From the NCBI GenBank assembly GCA_973895155.1, contig OZ316898.1, positions 12,028,001 through 12,092,000 of the forward strand: a stretch of 64,000 nt of DNA, given 5' to 3'. The stretch comes from Marsupella aquatica (taxonomy: Eukaryota; Marchantiophyta). Below, piece by piece: positions 48,916 to 59,661 of the stretch. The number at the start of each line of letters is the position of its first letter. The stretch's first letter is position 1. The position numbers were made by a program, and so were the translations under genes. A model generated the notes under the pieces. That model ran no database searches. It was not told the origin of the DNA and saw nothing but the letters and a program-made list of their open reading frames with translations.

Positions 48916-49285
48916 TTGAAGGAGCCAAGGAAGGTATTGGGATTTGTGTTAGATTTTATTGAAGCGATCCTTTGTACATGAGGATAGTTAGGTCCACCAA
49001 GTTTTTCTTTTGTCAATTGCTGAAATCAATGTTGTGCAAATGGAATGAAATGGTGCATCCGCAAATTCGCATGTGCGGCCAGCACTGCTCATTTCTTGAA
49101 GGAGCCGAGAAAGGCAATGGGGATTTGTGTTAGATTTATTTCAAGGGATCACTTTTACGTAAGGAAAGTGAGGTCCTGAAAGGCATCTCGCCTAGGTTTT
49201 GTTATTGTCAATTTCTGAAATCACTATCATGCAAATGGAATGCAGTGGTGCATCCACAAATTCGCATGTGCGGCCGGCACTGCCA
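48916..49285 (+). repeat. Tandem direct duplication, roughly 180-bp period
   Basis: Both copies carry TGAAGGAGCC, GGATTTGTGTTAGATTT, CATGCAAATGGAATG-like and GCAAATTCGCATGTGCGGCC-like segments in order (about 48,916-49,090 and 49,096-49,285). Divergence is moderate and there are several small gaps. It lies in the space between the TMEM230-like gene and the convergent aminotransferase gene. Confidence 0.85.
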
Positions 49286-49582
49286 CATGAGTTATCAATG
49301 TGGCAAATGTCTACAAAAGTCATCAATCATATGTCCCGAAAATGCTGGCTGTCGGATTAGTATGACAATCTCAAAGGTTTATCAGGCACATATCCCTTGC
49401 AGTTCAGTTCGTTGGTAGTCAATTTCGGCACATTACACTAGATGGCACTATACATGGTGATGTCTCGGGTGGCTTCTACAAGAATACATGCCGAAAAAAC
49501 CAAGTAATTGTAAATGGTACAAAATATTGACAACAGTTTCGGAGCAAATATACTGCTAACTACGAGGAAATTGGCTCTGGTG

Positions 49583-51842
49583 TTAGACCCGGAGTTTTGC
49601 TTTCAGTCTTCGGACAGCTTCCTTCAAAGTGTCCTCGTCTTTGCAGAAAGCAAACCGTACAAGATGTTTACCATCCGCTTCGTTATGGTAAAATGCACTC
49701 GGCGGGATGGCTGCAACTCCAACTTCTTTCACCAAGTATTCACAAAACGCAACGTCATCTTTGAATCCGAAGGGGGTATGGTCTGCCATCACAAAATAGG
49801 TGCCCTGAGGATCGAACACCTCGAAACCCACGCTCTTCAGCCCTTCCATCAATATATCCTTTTTGATACCGTAGTCTTTAATAAGATCACTGTAGTATGA
49901 ATTAGGAGCTTTGAGTGCCGCAAGGGCTCCCCACTGGAAGGGAGTCGCTGTGGAAAACGTCAAGTATGAATGCGCTTGCCGGACTCCAAATGATAGATCA
50001 GGAGGTGCTATTGCCCAGCCAATCTTCCAACCGGTCAACGAGAAAGTCTTCCCAAGAGAGTTCAGCGTCACCGTTCTTTCATACATACCCTCAAGCGAAG
50101 CCAAAGATATGTGCTCCCCTTTGAAGACCTGAAGCAAATACCAAGAAACAATCACATTTCTACACCGCCCAGAACGAGTCTGACACTAAAGTCATATATG
50201 AAACTTTTGGCTCTAGACAGAGACCTAACTTTCCTCTACCTAAAAGCTTATGCTTTCCTGGACTTATGTTATTCAGAGTAGTAGCCAGCACTTCCGCATT
50301 GTGATCGAAAACTTAGAGGTTTGCAGTAAACCAAGCCGAACGGATTCGAAAATCCTACAGGATTTAAATGAAAACCGACAATAATGACTTCCCAAGAAAC
50401 ATGCGAGGCTCCGTTTCTCCATAATACACTATAACAACAAGAAAAACGAAAAAACGATGAGGGGAAATAATTAAAATCGTACACAAGGTGACATTACAGG
50501 CCAGCATTCCCTTCATCCAAAATCAGAAAGGGAAAAGTTCTGCAGCATACCAGCTTATCATACACCTCGTCGGTGATGGCAATGACGTCGTGCTTTTTGC
50601 AAAGCTCGGCGATTAATTCCAGTTCCTTTCTAGAGAACACTTTTCCGGTGGGATTGTGTGGAGTATTGACTACGATAGCTCTTGTCTTCGATGAAAAAGC
50701 AGCTCTCAGCTCATCCTCGGGGACTGTAAAGAATGGTGGGCGCAAAGTCACTGCCTTGATCTTCGCGTCTACCATGAAAAGATTAGCTTCATACGAGTCA
50801 TAATATGGAGAGAATAAAATCACTTCATCACCCGCATTGACCAAGCCTATCATCGTGGCGGCAATAGCTTCCGTGCAGCCAGATGTCACAGTGACTTCGG
50901 TTTCAGGATCAACTTTCACACCAGTCTCCTTATGGAACCTCTCAGATATCGCTGCATTCAGAGGAGGGATACCATAACCCCGTGCATACTGGTTCTTTCC
51001 ACTTCCAGAAGTCTGGATGGCTTCAATTGCTGCTTCCTTGATGAAATCAGGGCCATCGAAATTCGGGAACCCTTGACCCAGATTCACAGCATTGTGTTTC
51101 ATTGCCAGGATGCTGAATTTTGTGAAGACAGTAGGTTTTATATTCAGTAGGCGCTTTGAAATCTGTCTCGTTATCTGTGATCAGGTATCACCAAACGATG
51201 AGAACACCCAGACTCAGGTCAGGAGGGCACTGTTGGGGTAAACAGAAAGTAATATCTAAATACACAAGAGCTTCTAGTGCAGGGATCTCGAGAAACACTA
51301 AAACCACAAGAATTGAAAACAAACTGCACCTACATCTACCATCCAAATAATACATTGGACACAATTCACAATTCAGCAGGCAGACAATCTGCAAACACAA
51401 GAAGCCCTTTTAGTCCAGCGGTCTCGAGAAACTCACAAACTAAAAGAATTGAAAAAAGCTGCACCTTCATCGACCATCAAAAGAACATGGACACAATTCA
51501 CACACCCGCATTTACCTTCGCCTACCTGTAAGGCCGACTGTTCGGAAGCCTTACAGGTAGGCGAAGGTAAACCATTTCGTGCAGCAAATCTTCAAATAGA
51601 ACAAAGCCCGTCTATAGCAGAGGTTACGAGAAACACTAAACCCACAAGAACTCAAAAACAAACTGCACCTACACCCACATCCAAGAATGCGATGGACACA
51701 ATTCACACAATGGTCACAATTGGGTAGGCGGTATTACATCAGCCGGGGGGGCTTCTGCCTGAGACTGAGATGGCACACTAACAGCAACTCCAAGGCTAGT
51801 ACCCTCCACGATATTGCTGTTGGTGGCCGCTGCGGTGACCAT
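49583..51842 (-). CDS. Class I/II PLP aminotransferase (kynurenine/aromatic type)
   Basis: It transfers amino groups between amino acids and 2-oxo acids with pyridoxal phosphate. Closest pattern is the kynurenine/glutamine-phenylpyruvate/methionine transaminase group, including plant plastid and cytosolic members. Exons in order 51,718-51,842, 50,551-51,166 and 49,583-50,128 join in frame for 428 residues. Motifs: NLGQGFPNFDGP (71-82), SGCTEA, NTPHNPTGK (209-217), ITDEVYDKL with Asp about 241, and the PLP lysine about 274 in SLGKTFSLTGWK. The C-terminus has GTYFVMADHTPF and HLVRFAFCKD. Residues 1-45 are Ala/Ser/Val-rich and could be a weak transit sequence. The acceptor of exon 2 (AACGAG|A) is unusual; ATCACAG nearby is a better consensus but breaks the frame. 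All catalytic positions are intact. Confidence 0.93.
51267..51712 (+). repeat. Three direct repeats inside the aminotransferase intron
   Basis: Three diverged copies (about 51,267-51,370, 51,393-51,510 and 51,600-51,712) share CTCGAGAAAC or ACGAGAAACAC, ACAAGAATTGAAA or ACAAGAACTCAAA, CTGCACCT and GGACACAATTCACA. Almost the whole 551-nt first intron is built from them. The third copy reaches the exon 1 donor. Confidence 0.85.
51511..51571. repeat. Perfect 24-bp inverted repeat hairpin
   Basis: Arm 51,511-51,534 (starting TTTACCTTCGCCTACCTGTA) is an exact reverse complement of 51,548-51,571, with a 13-nt loop. It separates the second and third intronic repeats. It has no mismatch, unlike the diverged repeats around it. 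Confidence 0.95.
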
Positions 51843-52184
51843 TATGCCTCTCCCTCGCAGGTGCTGGAGCTGCCGCAGAGGCGTGAAGGATGGAGAGAAC
51901 GAGGGAAGGCAGTAGGGTAGGGCAGCTGGGATCAACCCGTGCCTCCCTGCGATAACCTTCGCTATCGCCAGATTTCCTCCCTCCCTCCTCTCCGCCCCAA
52001 CCGGCAATCAATCTTCCTGAGAACAACTGCACCGTGCCTTCGTAGAAAATCAGTTCGGTGAAAGAGCTAGAGTGACATCGCTCTCTCACCGTCTACCTCT
52101 CTCTCTCTCTCTCTCTCTCTCTGCTTCGAAGACGGTGGAATCACACTGGGAAGGCAGAGCAAGAGAGGTCTCACAAAGGAGTTC

Positions 52185-52430
52185 GCAGGCACCTGAAAGG
52201 CACAGTGCCCGTGTGAGAGAATCTCAATTCGGTGACATCTCCCTCCCTCTCTCACACACAAGGCACCTGAAAGGCACAATGCCCCGTGTAAGAGAGACTC
52301 AGGTCGGTGACAACTCTCTCTCACTCTCACAGAGCTTCAAATGCGGTGGAATGACACTGAGACAGCAGTGCTAGAGAGGTCTCATGAAAGAGTGTCTCAT
52401 GAAAGAGTACGCAGACAGCTGAAAGGCTGA
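52185..52430 (+). repeat. Diverged tandem units, roughly 70 bp
   Basis: GGCACCTGAAAGGCACARTG, then a GTGAGAGA- or GTAAGAGAG-type block, then TCGGTGACA are repeated at about 52,191 and 52,261. A shorter relative, GTCTCATGAAAGAGT, is repeated at 52,378-52,408. Confidence 0.75.
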
Positions 52431-52589
52431 CCAGGGACAGTGACCCGAGACATAATTCGGATTAGTGGGGAACATAATGAGAGAGAGAGAGAGAGATATG
52501 AGATGGAGCCGATCCATGGAGGTGCATGGTGAACGAACGATACCTCGCATATATTAGTCAATAGTACCTTCCCCAAACACAATGCCATG

Positions 52590-52705
52590 GCCTTGTATTT
52601 GAATAGGGAGTCATGGGGCTCGAATAGTGCACGCCAGGGACTTTGTATTCAAATAGTTTGCTCAGGGCCTTGTATTTGAATAGTGCACCTGGAGCCTTGT
52701 ATTTA
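52590..52705 (+). repeat. Repeated GCCTTGTATTTGAATAG motif
   Basis: Four variants of a CCTTGTATTTGAATAGTGCAC-like motif recur within about 110 bp. They may be a remnant of a minisatellite. Confidence 0.7.
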
Positions 52706-53309
52706 ACTGTTGATTGTGTGTTTTTATTTTTGTACTAGCAACGCGCTGTGTTCAAATATTGGCGTTGTCGTCTGATTTATGAGGTATTACTCGTTGTGTT
52801 TAATGTAGAATAGTTTGGGGTTAAAACTCAAACACAGTGCCCAACTTGAACACAACTCCCGGGCATTGTGTTAAAAAGTAGTTGTGTTCGAATTCAAAAT
52901 TCAGAATGTAAAACCCTTAAAATTTCCCCTTGCAAATTTTTTAAATAAAAATAAAATTCAGAATATAAACCTGAATGTAAAATAGGGAGGAAGAGAAAAA
53001 TGAGTCTTGATGAGAAAAGTATTACATGTTATTTCCTGTCCATCTTTAACTTGTCCCTGTTTTTGTCTACACTCTCATTTTCAATTGTACCCTCTGTCAG
53101 ATTCACCCTCCAGGTATCATTGTAGACACTAGGCCTGCTACACCCTCACTTTCGGTGATCCCTTTCTTGAATGTAAACAGGGATGAGGAGAAAAAAAACA
53201 GCCTTGAAGAGATAAGTAATCTAAGAAACTGTTTGGCTCTAGACTAGATAACAATTATGGAACATGAGAGCACTCAATCTCACACTACACTAACAAGACA
53301 TCACGATGG

Positions 53310-53548
53310 CTAAGGGGTCTCATTACATAGAAGCCCCCATCACCTGCAATGTTTTTAAGCCCTACACCCCTACAATGTAAGAATTTTTAAAAAAATTTAA
53401 ACCTTATAAAGTTAGAATATTCTTGGATTTGAAACACCTTAAAGTTCTTCCACAAATTTTCTAAGTTTTCCCTTAAAACCAATAAAACTACCCTATTCTT
53501 TGTCGCATGTGATATACCGATTCTAAGTATGTAAATGAAACCCCCAAG
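53310..53548 (+). mobile_element. hAT-like MITE, shorter copy with target duplication
   Basis: The left end is CTAAGGGGTCTCATT and the reverse complement of the right end is CTTGGGGGTTTCATT. Flanks are CACGATGG (53,302-53,309) and CACAATGG (53,549-53,556), 7 of 8 identical. The internal sequence follows the 16,270 copy with several deletions. The 8-bp flank again supports hAT-type insertion. Confidence 0.85.
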
Positions 53549-53556
53549 CACAATGG

Positions 53557-55501
53557 AAAAACTGTAGAATGATCCATAGCTCATGAGAAAGTACATGTGA
53601 AGAATGAGGGATAGACTACTCTCCTTCCAACCTATACCTCCAAGGGGGCCCAAGATGTGTGAGCCTAAACTAAACGGATTTGACTTATATAAATGTAATC
53701 CAGGGTTAACTAACTCTAGTAAGGCCAAACTAACTAAAGCTGAGAATTTGAGTCAATTTCTAACAAATATTTCATGTTATTTCCTGTCCATCTTTGCTGT
53801 GTCCGTGTTTTAGTCTATGCCCTCTTTTAGTCATGCCCTTTGTCAAAGTCACTCTCTAGAGGCTTTTCTCTAGACACTAGTGGGGACACTAGGCCCCAGA
53901 GTAGCTTTTAATTGCATTTTATAAGTTAGATTTTAATAGGTTGCTGATTACTAATTTCCACTATTTTCAGTGGCAACTAATATAGTAATCCTTGACATAA
54001 TAATCAATACTAGCCTGATTGACTCTGACTCTTGTTTGAACATAAATAGAGACAAGGAGAAAAAAATTGTAAAAAAAAGGATGCCATCGGTGCTATTTTC
54101 CCTTTCATCTTTCCATTCATCCATGTTTTTTATCTGCACCCTCACTATCAGTTATGCCCCCAGTTAGTTAGAGTCTAGAAGTTTGGCTCTAGATAGAAAG
54201 CCCAGGAAGTAGTTTTTGATTGCAATTTATTAATTAGATTTTAGTTTGAGTTACAAATGAATAATTTCCAATAGTTTTAGTGACAACTACACTAGTCATC
54301 CTTGACATGTTAACTAAATTTAAGTCTGAGTGACAAGTTAATACTTTTTAGGAGAAATTAGTGGCAAGGTAGAAAATCTCAGATCAAATGATTCCGTTGT
54401 GCACCATCACGGTGTGCATGGCCATCAAGATTGTTCTAGATTTTTTATTATAAGAAAGGGGAAACCACAAGCCTTAGAGCAAGCCTGCATAAGTGGCTTG
54501 CAGGGAAAACCTCGCCTTATATTTTTGTTTTTGCTCGTGGCTCATAACACATTACAACTGTCTGAGTTTCTCCTTTGGTGGGATGTGGTGGGGTGGGTGG
54601 TTGGAGGCCCTGACTTCAAGCCCAAAAACCTTAACCCCCTCCTGTGTTTTTCTCTTTATACATTGCAGGGAGTCTAGAGTCCTAAGTCCCATGGTAGAGG
54701 CTCATGATCCCCTTGCAAGTTCAAATTTTGTGATAGGCCATCCCCACTCTTTGATAGCCCATCTCCACTTGGTGGACACCTTTCCTCCTTCAAGTTGAGC
54801 TACAGCTCAAATAAAACAAACAAAGGGAATATGAGGCACCAATCTTTGGAAAATTGATCATTTCTATAATTCCTGGCATGGCATCTGATTGAAAGTATCT
54901 CCATGCAGGCTCGTGCATTGAACCTGGTCCTACTCTGCTGCCCATACAAGTGTCCCACCAAAGGAATATTCTCAACACTTCCTTAATGCTTCGTAGCAGG
55001 ATGGAAAACATGTACACTGCTTTCCTAAGCATAAAAATCAATGTTTACTAGGTTAAGCTTCTCTTATATGACAATCGTTGCACTAGCAGTGACCGAGAGC
55101 AGCAGACAGAATTTGCAATATACACTGAACGGAGCGTTTGCGGCCTCCGATCCTGACCAGTAGACCCAAAGTGTTTCCATTGACGAGCCTACTGTAGTGA
55201 TCGCTCGGGTGAATGCAGGAATGAAGAAGAGATAATCTCAAGGAGTAGCTTGTTCTCAGTGTCTCGGACGAAAGCGAGTGATTCTTCATTGATTATTATT
55301 GTTGGGCGATATCAACGAGCCATTGGGAAGCTGTGCGCTATACTTCGAAGAACCCCGCCCAGCACTCCCACAACTATCGACATGATTACACTTAGTCCGC
55401 CATCTCTATAGTGCTGCGAGCTTTCTGCAAAACTACACACTAGATCGGAACCCGTAACATGGGACAGTGTTCTTTGCTTCTGGTCGGAGTTGATTAGATG
55501 G
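53557..55501. other. Intergenic, old direct duplication, PIG-U upstream
   Basis: AT-rich with a diverged duplication (separate entry). The frame at 54,399-54,798 lacks any known motif. 54,800-55,500 should include the PIG-U promoter; I see no site I would name. Confidence 0.5.
53775..54335 (+). repeat. Diverged direct duplication, roughly 310-bp period
   Basis: Segments resembling TTGATTGCAATTTATTAATT and TGGCAACTAATATAGTAATC appear twice (about 53,904-54,031 and 54,210-54,335), each preceded by a block containing CATCTTT...CCATGTTTT-like sequence and CTAGA. A further relative lies near 53,030-53,207. Confidence 0.6.
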
Positions 55502-55582
55502 GTGATTCCTGAATGACTTATTTCAGGACGAAGAGAAATGAGTGATTCCTGAGATGACCTAATTCAGGACGAAGAGAAATGG
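55502..55582 (+). promoter_or_regulatory. Duplicated start-codon context with upstream ORFs
   Basis: A 40-bp unit (GTGATTCCTGA...AGGACGAAGAGAAATG) occurs twice back to back, at 55,502-55,541 and 55,542-55,582. The second copy contains the PIG-U start at 55,579. The first copy's equivalent ATG at 55,538 opens a four-codon frame ending at TGA 55,550-55,552. Another ATG at 55,513 opens a ten-codon frame, and one at 55,554 a two-codon frame. Confidence 0.8.
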
Positions 55583-58500
55583 CGAAACAAATGGTGTGGG
55601 CTGGGGTGGCGCTAGCGGTTGCTGTGCGGGTTGCATTAGCGTTAATGGGAGCACAGGTTTATCTAAGCCGGCGAGTCGAAGTGGTGACGCCTATCAACAG
55701 CCCTATGCGCTGTATTTTTCTCTCCTTCTCCTCGGTGGAATGAATTTTACCCTCTGTGCCAGAAATTTTGTTGTTGTCCGTCGTTTGGTTGTGTGCATCA
55801 TTGGGTGAGTTTGGTCTCTTTCCCGATTCCACTTATCACGTGAAATCTTTCTGCAGTGGCTGAAGGGCATTGGTTGAAGAAGCTTGGTCTATCTCCATAT
55901 GCAGGTATTGTTTCGTTTCTCTCCCTGCTCAATATTTTAGTGCGTTTTGTGATAATGAAAGTTCAGCCGCACCGTCAAAGAGTCAGTTTTGTTTTGCACA
56001 GTTGTGCAATCTCAGAGCAAGAATTCAAGAGTCAAGAGTCAAGAATTAATCTGGAAAAGTAGCTCAGACTTTGCCTTTTTAAGACCTCAAGAGTGAATGG
56101 ATAAAGCAAAAGGATTTTCCTTAACCAGCGTAAGGAGTAAACCTGTATCTTTGTTGCTTACAGGATCAGCATACCATGGATCGCCGCTCCTCCTTGAAGT
56201 TCTGGGACCCTTGACAAATAAGGGGTGGGTGGTTTTTTTGCAGTGTCGAATCAGCAGTCTAGATGGAGCAATTGGTATTGCAGTAGATGTCAGCTGTTGA
56301 GATTATTTGTCGTGATACCACCTTTCTATCTGCGTCTTCTGTGATATCCATCGACCTTGCCTCATAGCTTTAGTCGGAGTGGGACACTTTCAGGAATGAA
56401 TGAGTTTAAGTGTCCTCGTGCTCAGTTGTCTGGAGTCATTCGTGTATTTTGATTTGGTATGATTAATCTACATTGATTAGTTCTGATGTGATTACCTGCA
56501 GAACAGGTGGGCAGTCAAATCTTCAATTTCTGAGAAGGTACTCTATTATCTTCTCTATCATTCGTATCTCGGGCTTTCAGCGGGTTTGAAATGCGCTGTC
56601 CACCCACTTCATTGGTGTCTTCGGCGACGAATTCAATTTTGGGCCTCAGAGTTCACAACATCCTGGACACCACCTGAGTGTGTGGTGTGCAAAATTGTAG
56701 ACTTTCCGGATGTCAATATAGTTGTGTCAAAATAACAGCGTTTTTTGCAATTAACACAAAAGTGTATTGCAGCTTTCTGGTGTTTGTGGCTGCAGATCTC
56801 ATTGCGGCCCTGCTTCTTCGTGCAATAGGTGCTTTAGTTGAAACTGCCCATGACCACTATCTGGCCATTCTCCAAGTAGGTCTACCGCCATCACAAGAGT
56901 TTGACTCGACAAGTAAGCTGCAAGAAAAAAATGACGAAAAGAATGGTGAGCAGACTTTTTATTCCATCTTTTATCATCACATCTACACCCTGGTATGGCA
57001 CTTTGGCAGAAACCGTTGTCTGCGGAGATGTTTCTGTTCAACTGCTGCGCTCTGGAATTTCCCTTGCTCCTCCTTTCAAACTTTGTAGGAAGTTCTCAAC
57101 AGAATGCCCGTTTAAGGTCGCTAAAGTGTTGATGTTTGGCAGTTTTCACAAAGTTGGCGCTCGGGGACGTGGCTGCCCTTTTATACTTGCTGAATCCGTT
57201 CACAATTGCTGTTTGTGTGGGTGGTACCACATCGCCTTTTGAAAACATGCTGGTCATTACGGCACTTTATGGAGCCATAGCCGGTACAGATACTCTTTCT
57301 CTCTCCAAAGTTTTTGATGCCAGCGACGATTCTCTTGTGACCATCTTAGTCAGTTGTGTTACATCTTTCTGACACTGGCCGCTATCGGTAAATACTTCTC
57401 TGCAGGTAATGTCCCTTTGGCCAGCTTTGGATGGGCAATCTCAACACACTTGTCGATGTATCCAGCTGTTCTCATCATCCCAGTACGTCTCAGCACCGTA
57501 AATCTGCAGCCTGAGAGCCAATTTATGATGGAACGGTGGCTTACTGTAGAATTATTGTATTTTTTTCTTCTTACATGCAGGATTCGTCGACGATGATATC
57601 TTTGGATCAAAGGAATAATTATCTTTTTGCTGTTGAATAGAAGGTAGTTACAAACTGGACACATTGTAGCGAGCCAATTTACCGTGACCGTTTTATGGGA
57701 AATAATGGGGTTTCCCAAGAATGTAATGTATGCAGCTGATTTAGACTCTGAACATTCCAGATAGCGTTCTTGACTATCAGCGGCCCTGATAGGCCTCAAA
57801 GGAAGGTACTTGATAAGACGCAATCAATTCAGAAGGAATCAAAGTACTCAAATCGTGAAGGAGAGCAGGAAGATGTTCAGAGAAGCCAAGTATTTTGCGC
57901 TCCAGTTCGCCCATATTGGGTGGGTGCCGCAGATCTTCTGTTTTGGTCAACCTTGTGGTGGCTTTGTATCATGGGATTGTGCCAACTTGCACTTGGTGGG
58001 CGTGCACACTTGCTGGAGATGCTATCAGAGTAAAATCTCAGCAGTCCTCACACTCATTTTAGACGTAGATAGTGCTTGCCTGTTCACCTGGCTCATTTTT
58101 CTGCTCTCCATAGCGAATGAACTCTTGTTCCTTCTATTTATGAGATGTCGAAGGCGAAAGTAAAGGGTATTGCTATTGTGATTCTGAACATCTCCAGATG
58201 GATGCATGCTCACTTCCAGATTTTACATTCTGCAGGACGTATGGATTTATATTGTCAGTGGAAGATCTCTCACCGAACTTGGGAATTTTTTGGTGAGCAT
58301 CAAGTAATTCATACTCTTGGACTTGCACTCTAGTGATGAAGGGCCTTGATGCTAATTAAGTCTTACGCTTATTGGGGTCCTTCTCAACCTTCAGTTTCTG
58401 TATCATATTGTAGGTATTTTTTCACTGAGGTGTTCACCCACTTTCGGTTCTTCTTCATCATGGTGTTCCATGCGAATGTTCTATTTGTGATTCTACCGCT

Positions 58501-59661
58501 TACAATACGCCTTCACCATCGGCCCTTCTTCATGGCATTCATCATGGTTGCAATATTCTCGCTACTCAAATCCTATCCTTCGGTAAGATTTTCTATACGT
58601 CCTAATTTGTGTTTTATTGGTTCGAAGAGTGTCTCTAGTTCTACCCTCCAAGCTTTAATAAAAGTTCTCTCTCCGGATCTGGGCATTTTTTGAACATGGT
58701 GGCACATCCTTCCATTTGTTGTCAGAAAAAAGCTGACAGTTCACCTGCATGGTTCATTTTTCTTCCACAGGTTGGAGATGCCGCGCTTACATTGGGTCTA
58801 ATGGTGCTATGTTTGCCCGAACTTAGTGGTGCAATCTCCTCATCCTTTGTTTCGAAATTGGAAAATTTGGTCTATCTTTGAGGAGATTCATCAGGACGAC
58901 TTGAATACCTAGTTAGCACATCTTATAAGAAAGGATTACAAGATTTTCTGAACTGGGAACGCCTTCAGCATGAATAACAATATATGAATCTTCTTTTGGT
59001 TGTTTTGCAAATGTTACTTGTTTTCCCATTTATAGTTTTATAACCTGAAGAATGACGTCTCTACATCGTGTGGTGGTTACAGGTTTTAGGGTCCCGCTTC
59101 TGATTTTGTATGGCTACCTCTTCGTTGCAATTCTTGGCCCATCTATGTACAACCTCTGGATTTGGAGAGTAAGTTTGTGGGGCACATTTTTGCGCGCACG
59201 AGACGATTTTCCTTCGCAGACCATTTCCTTTGCAAGATGCCATATCCGGGAGCTACTCTGGTTGATAATCTAGGTCGGATCTGGGTTTCTCTCCTAGTTT
59301 ATCTTAGTGGGCCATTTCCTTTTCCTCTCCTAAAATTTCAGCCATGAGCGATCTTTGTTGATAATCTGGCACTGATCTGGGTTCTCTTTCTCCTGTAGGG
59401 CACAGGCAATGCTAATTTCTATTTTGCAATGGCTTTGGTCTACTCTGCTCTTCAGGTGATTCTTTGACCCTCATTATTTCTTCTCGAACAATTATCCTGA
59501 CTTGGGCTCATGGATGCGAAGGCAGTAAACTGACTTCAAACTCATGTCCGATGCAGAGTGTTTTGATCGTTGAGAGTGTTGGCACGGTCATTCGGTTCGA
59601 TAGGAGGCTAAAGATCTCAATGGAGAAGAAGCATGTGGAACTGGTGGATAAAATAGATTAG
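55579..59661 (+). CDS. PIGU: PIG-U, GPI transamidase complex subunit
   Basis: PIG-U (yeast Cdc91) is a multi-pass ER membrane subunit of the complex that attaches GPI anchors to proteins. Fourteen exons join in frame for 489 residues (human is about 435): 55579-55711, 55857-55904, 56164-56224, 56502-56537, 56773-56945, 57143-57283, 57406-57482, 57761-58029, 58236-58292, 58414-58582, 58771-58828, 59083-59168, 59399-59455, 59557-59661. Matches: RRVEVVTPINS, AEGHWLKKLGLSPYAG, SAYHGSPLLLEVLGPLT, LLYLLNPFTI, PLASFGWAISTHLSMYPA, YGFILSVEDLSPNLGIFW, SYPSVGDAAL, LGPSMYNLWIWR and GTGNANFYFA. Exon 4 has only 36 nt. Exon 8 contains an optional 75-nt in-frame intron (57,806-57,880). All introns are GT-AG and every phase closes. 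Confidence 0.93.

Larger units (their letters stand above)
51843..53309. other. Aminotransferase upstream region, low complexity
   Basis: Contains a CT run at about 52,098-52,123, a GA run at about 52,480-52,497, diverged tandem units of about 70 bp (separate entry), and a repeated GCCTTGTATTTGAATAG motif (about 52,590-52,705). The rest is AT-rich. No gene is recognised. Confidence 0.55.
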
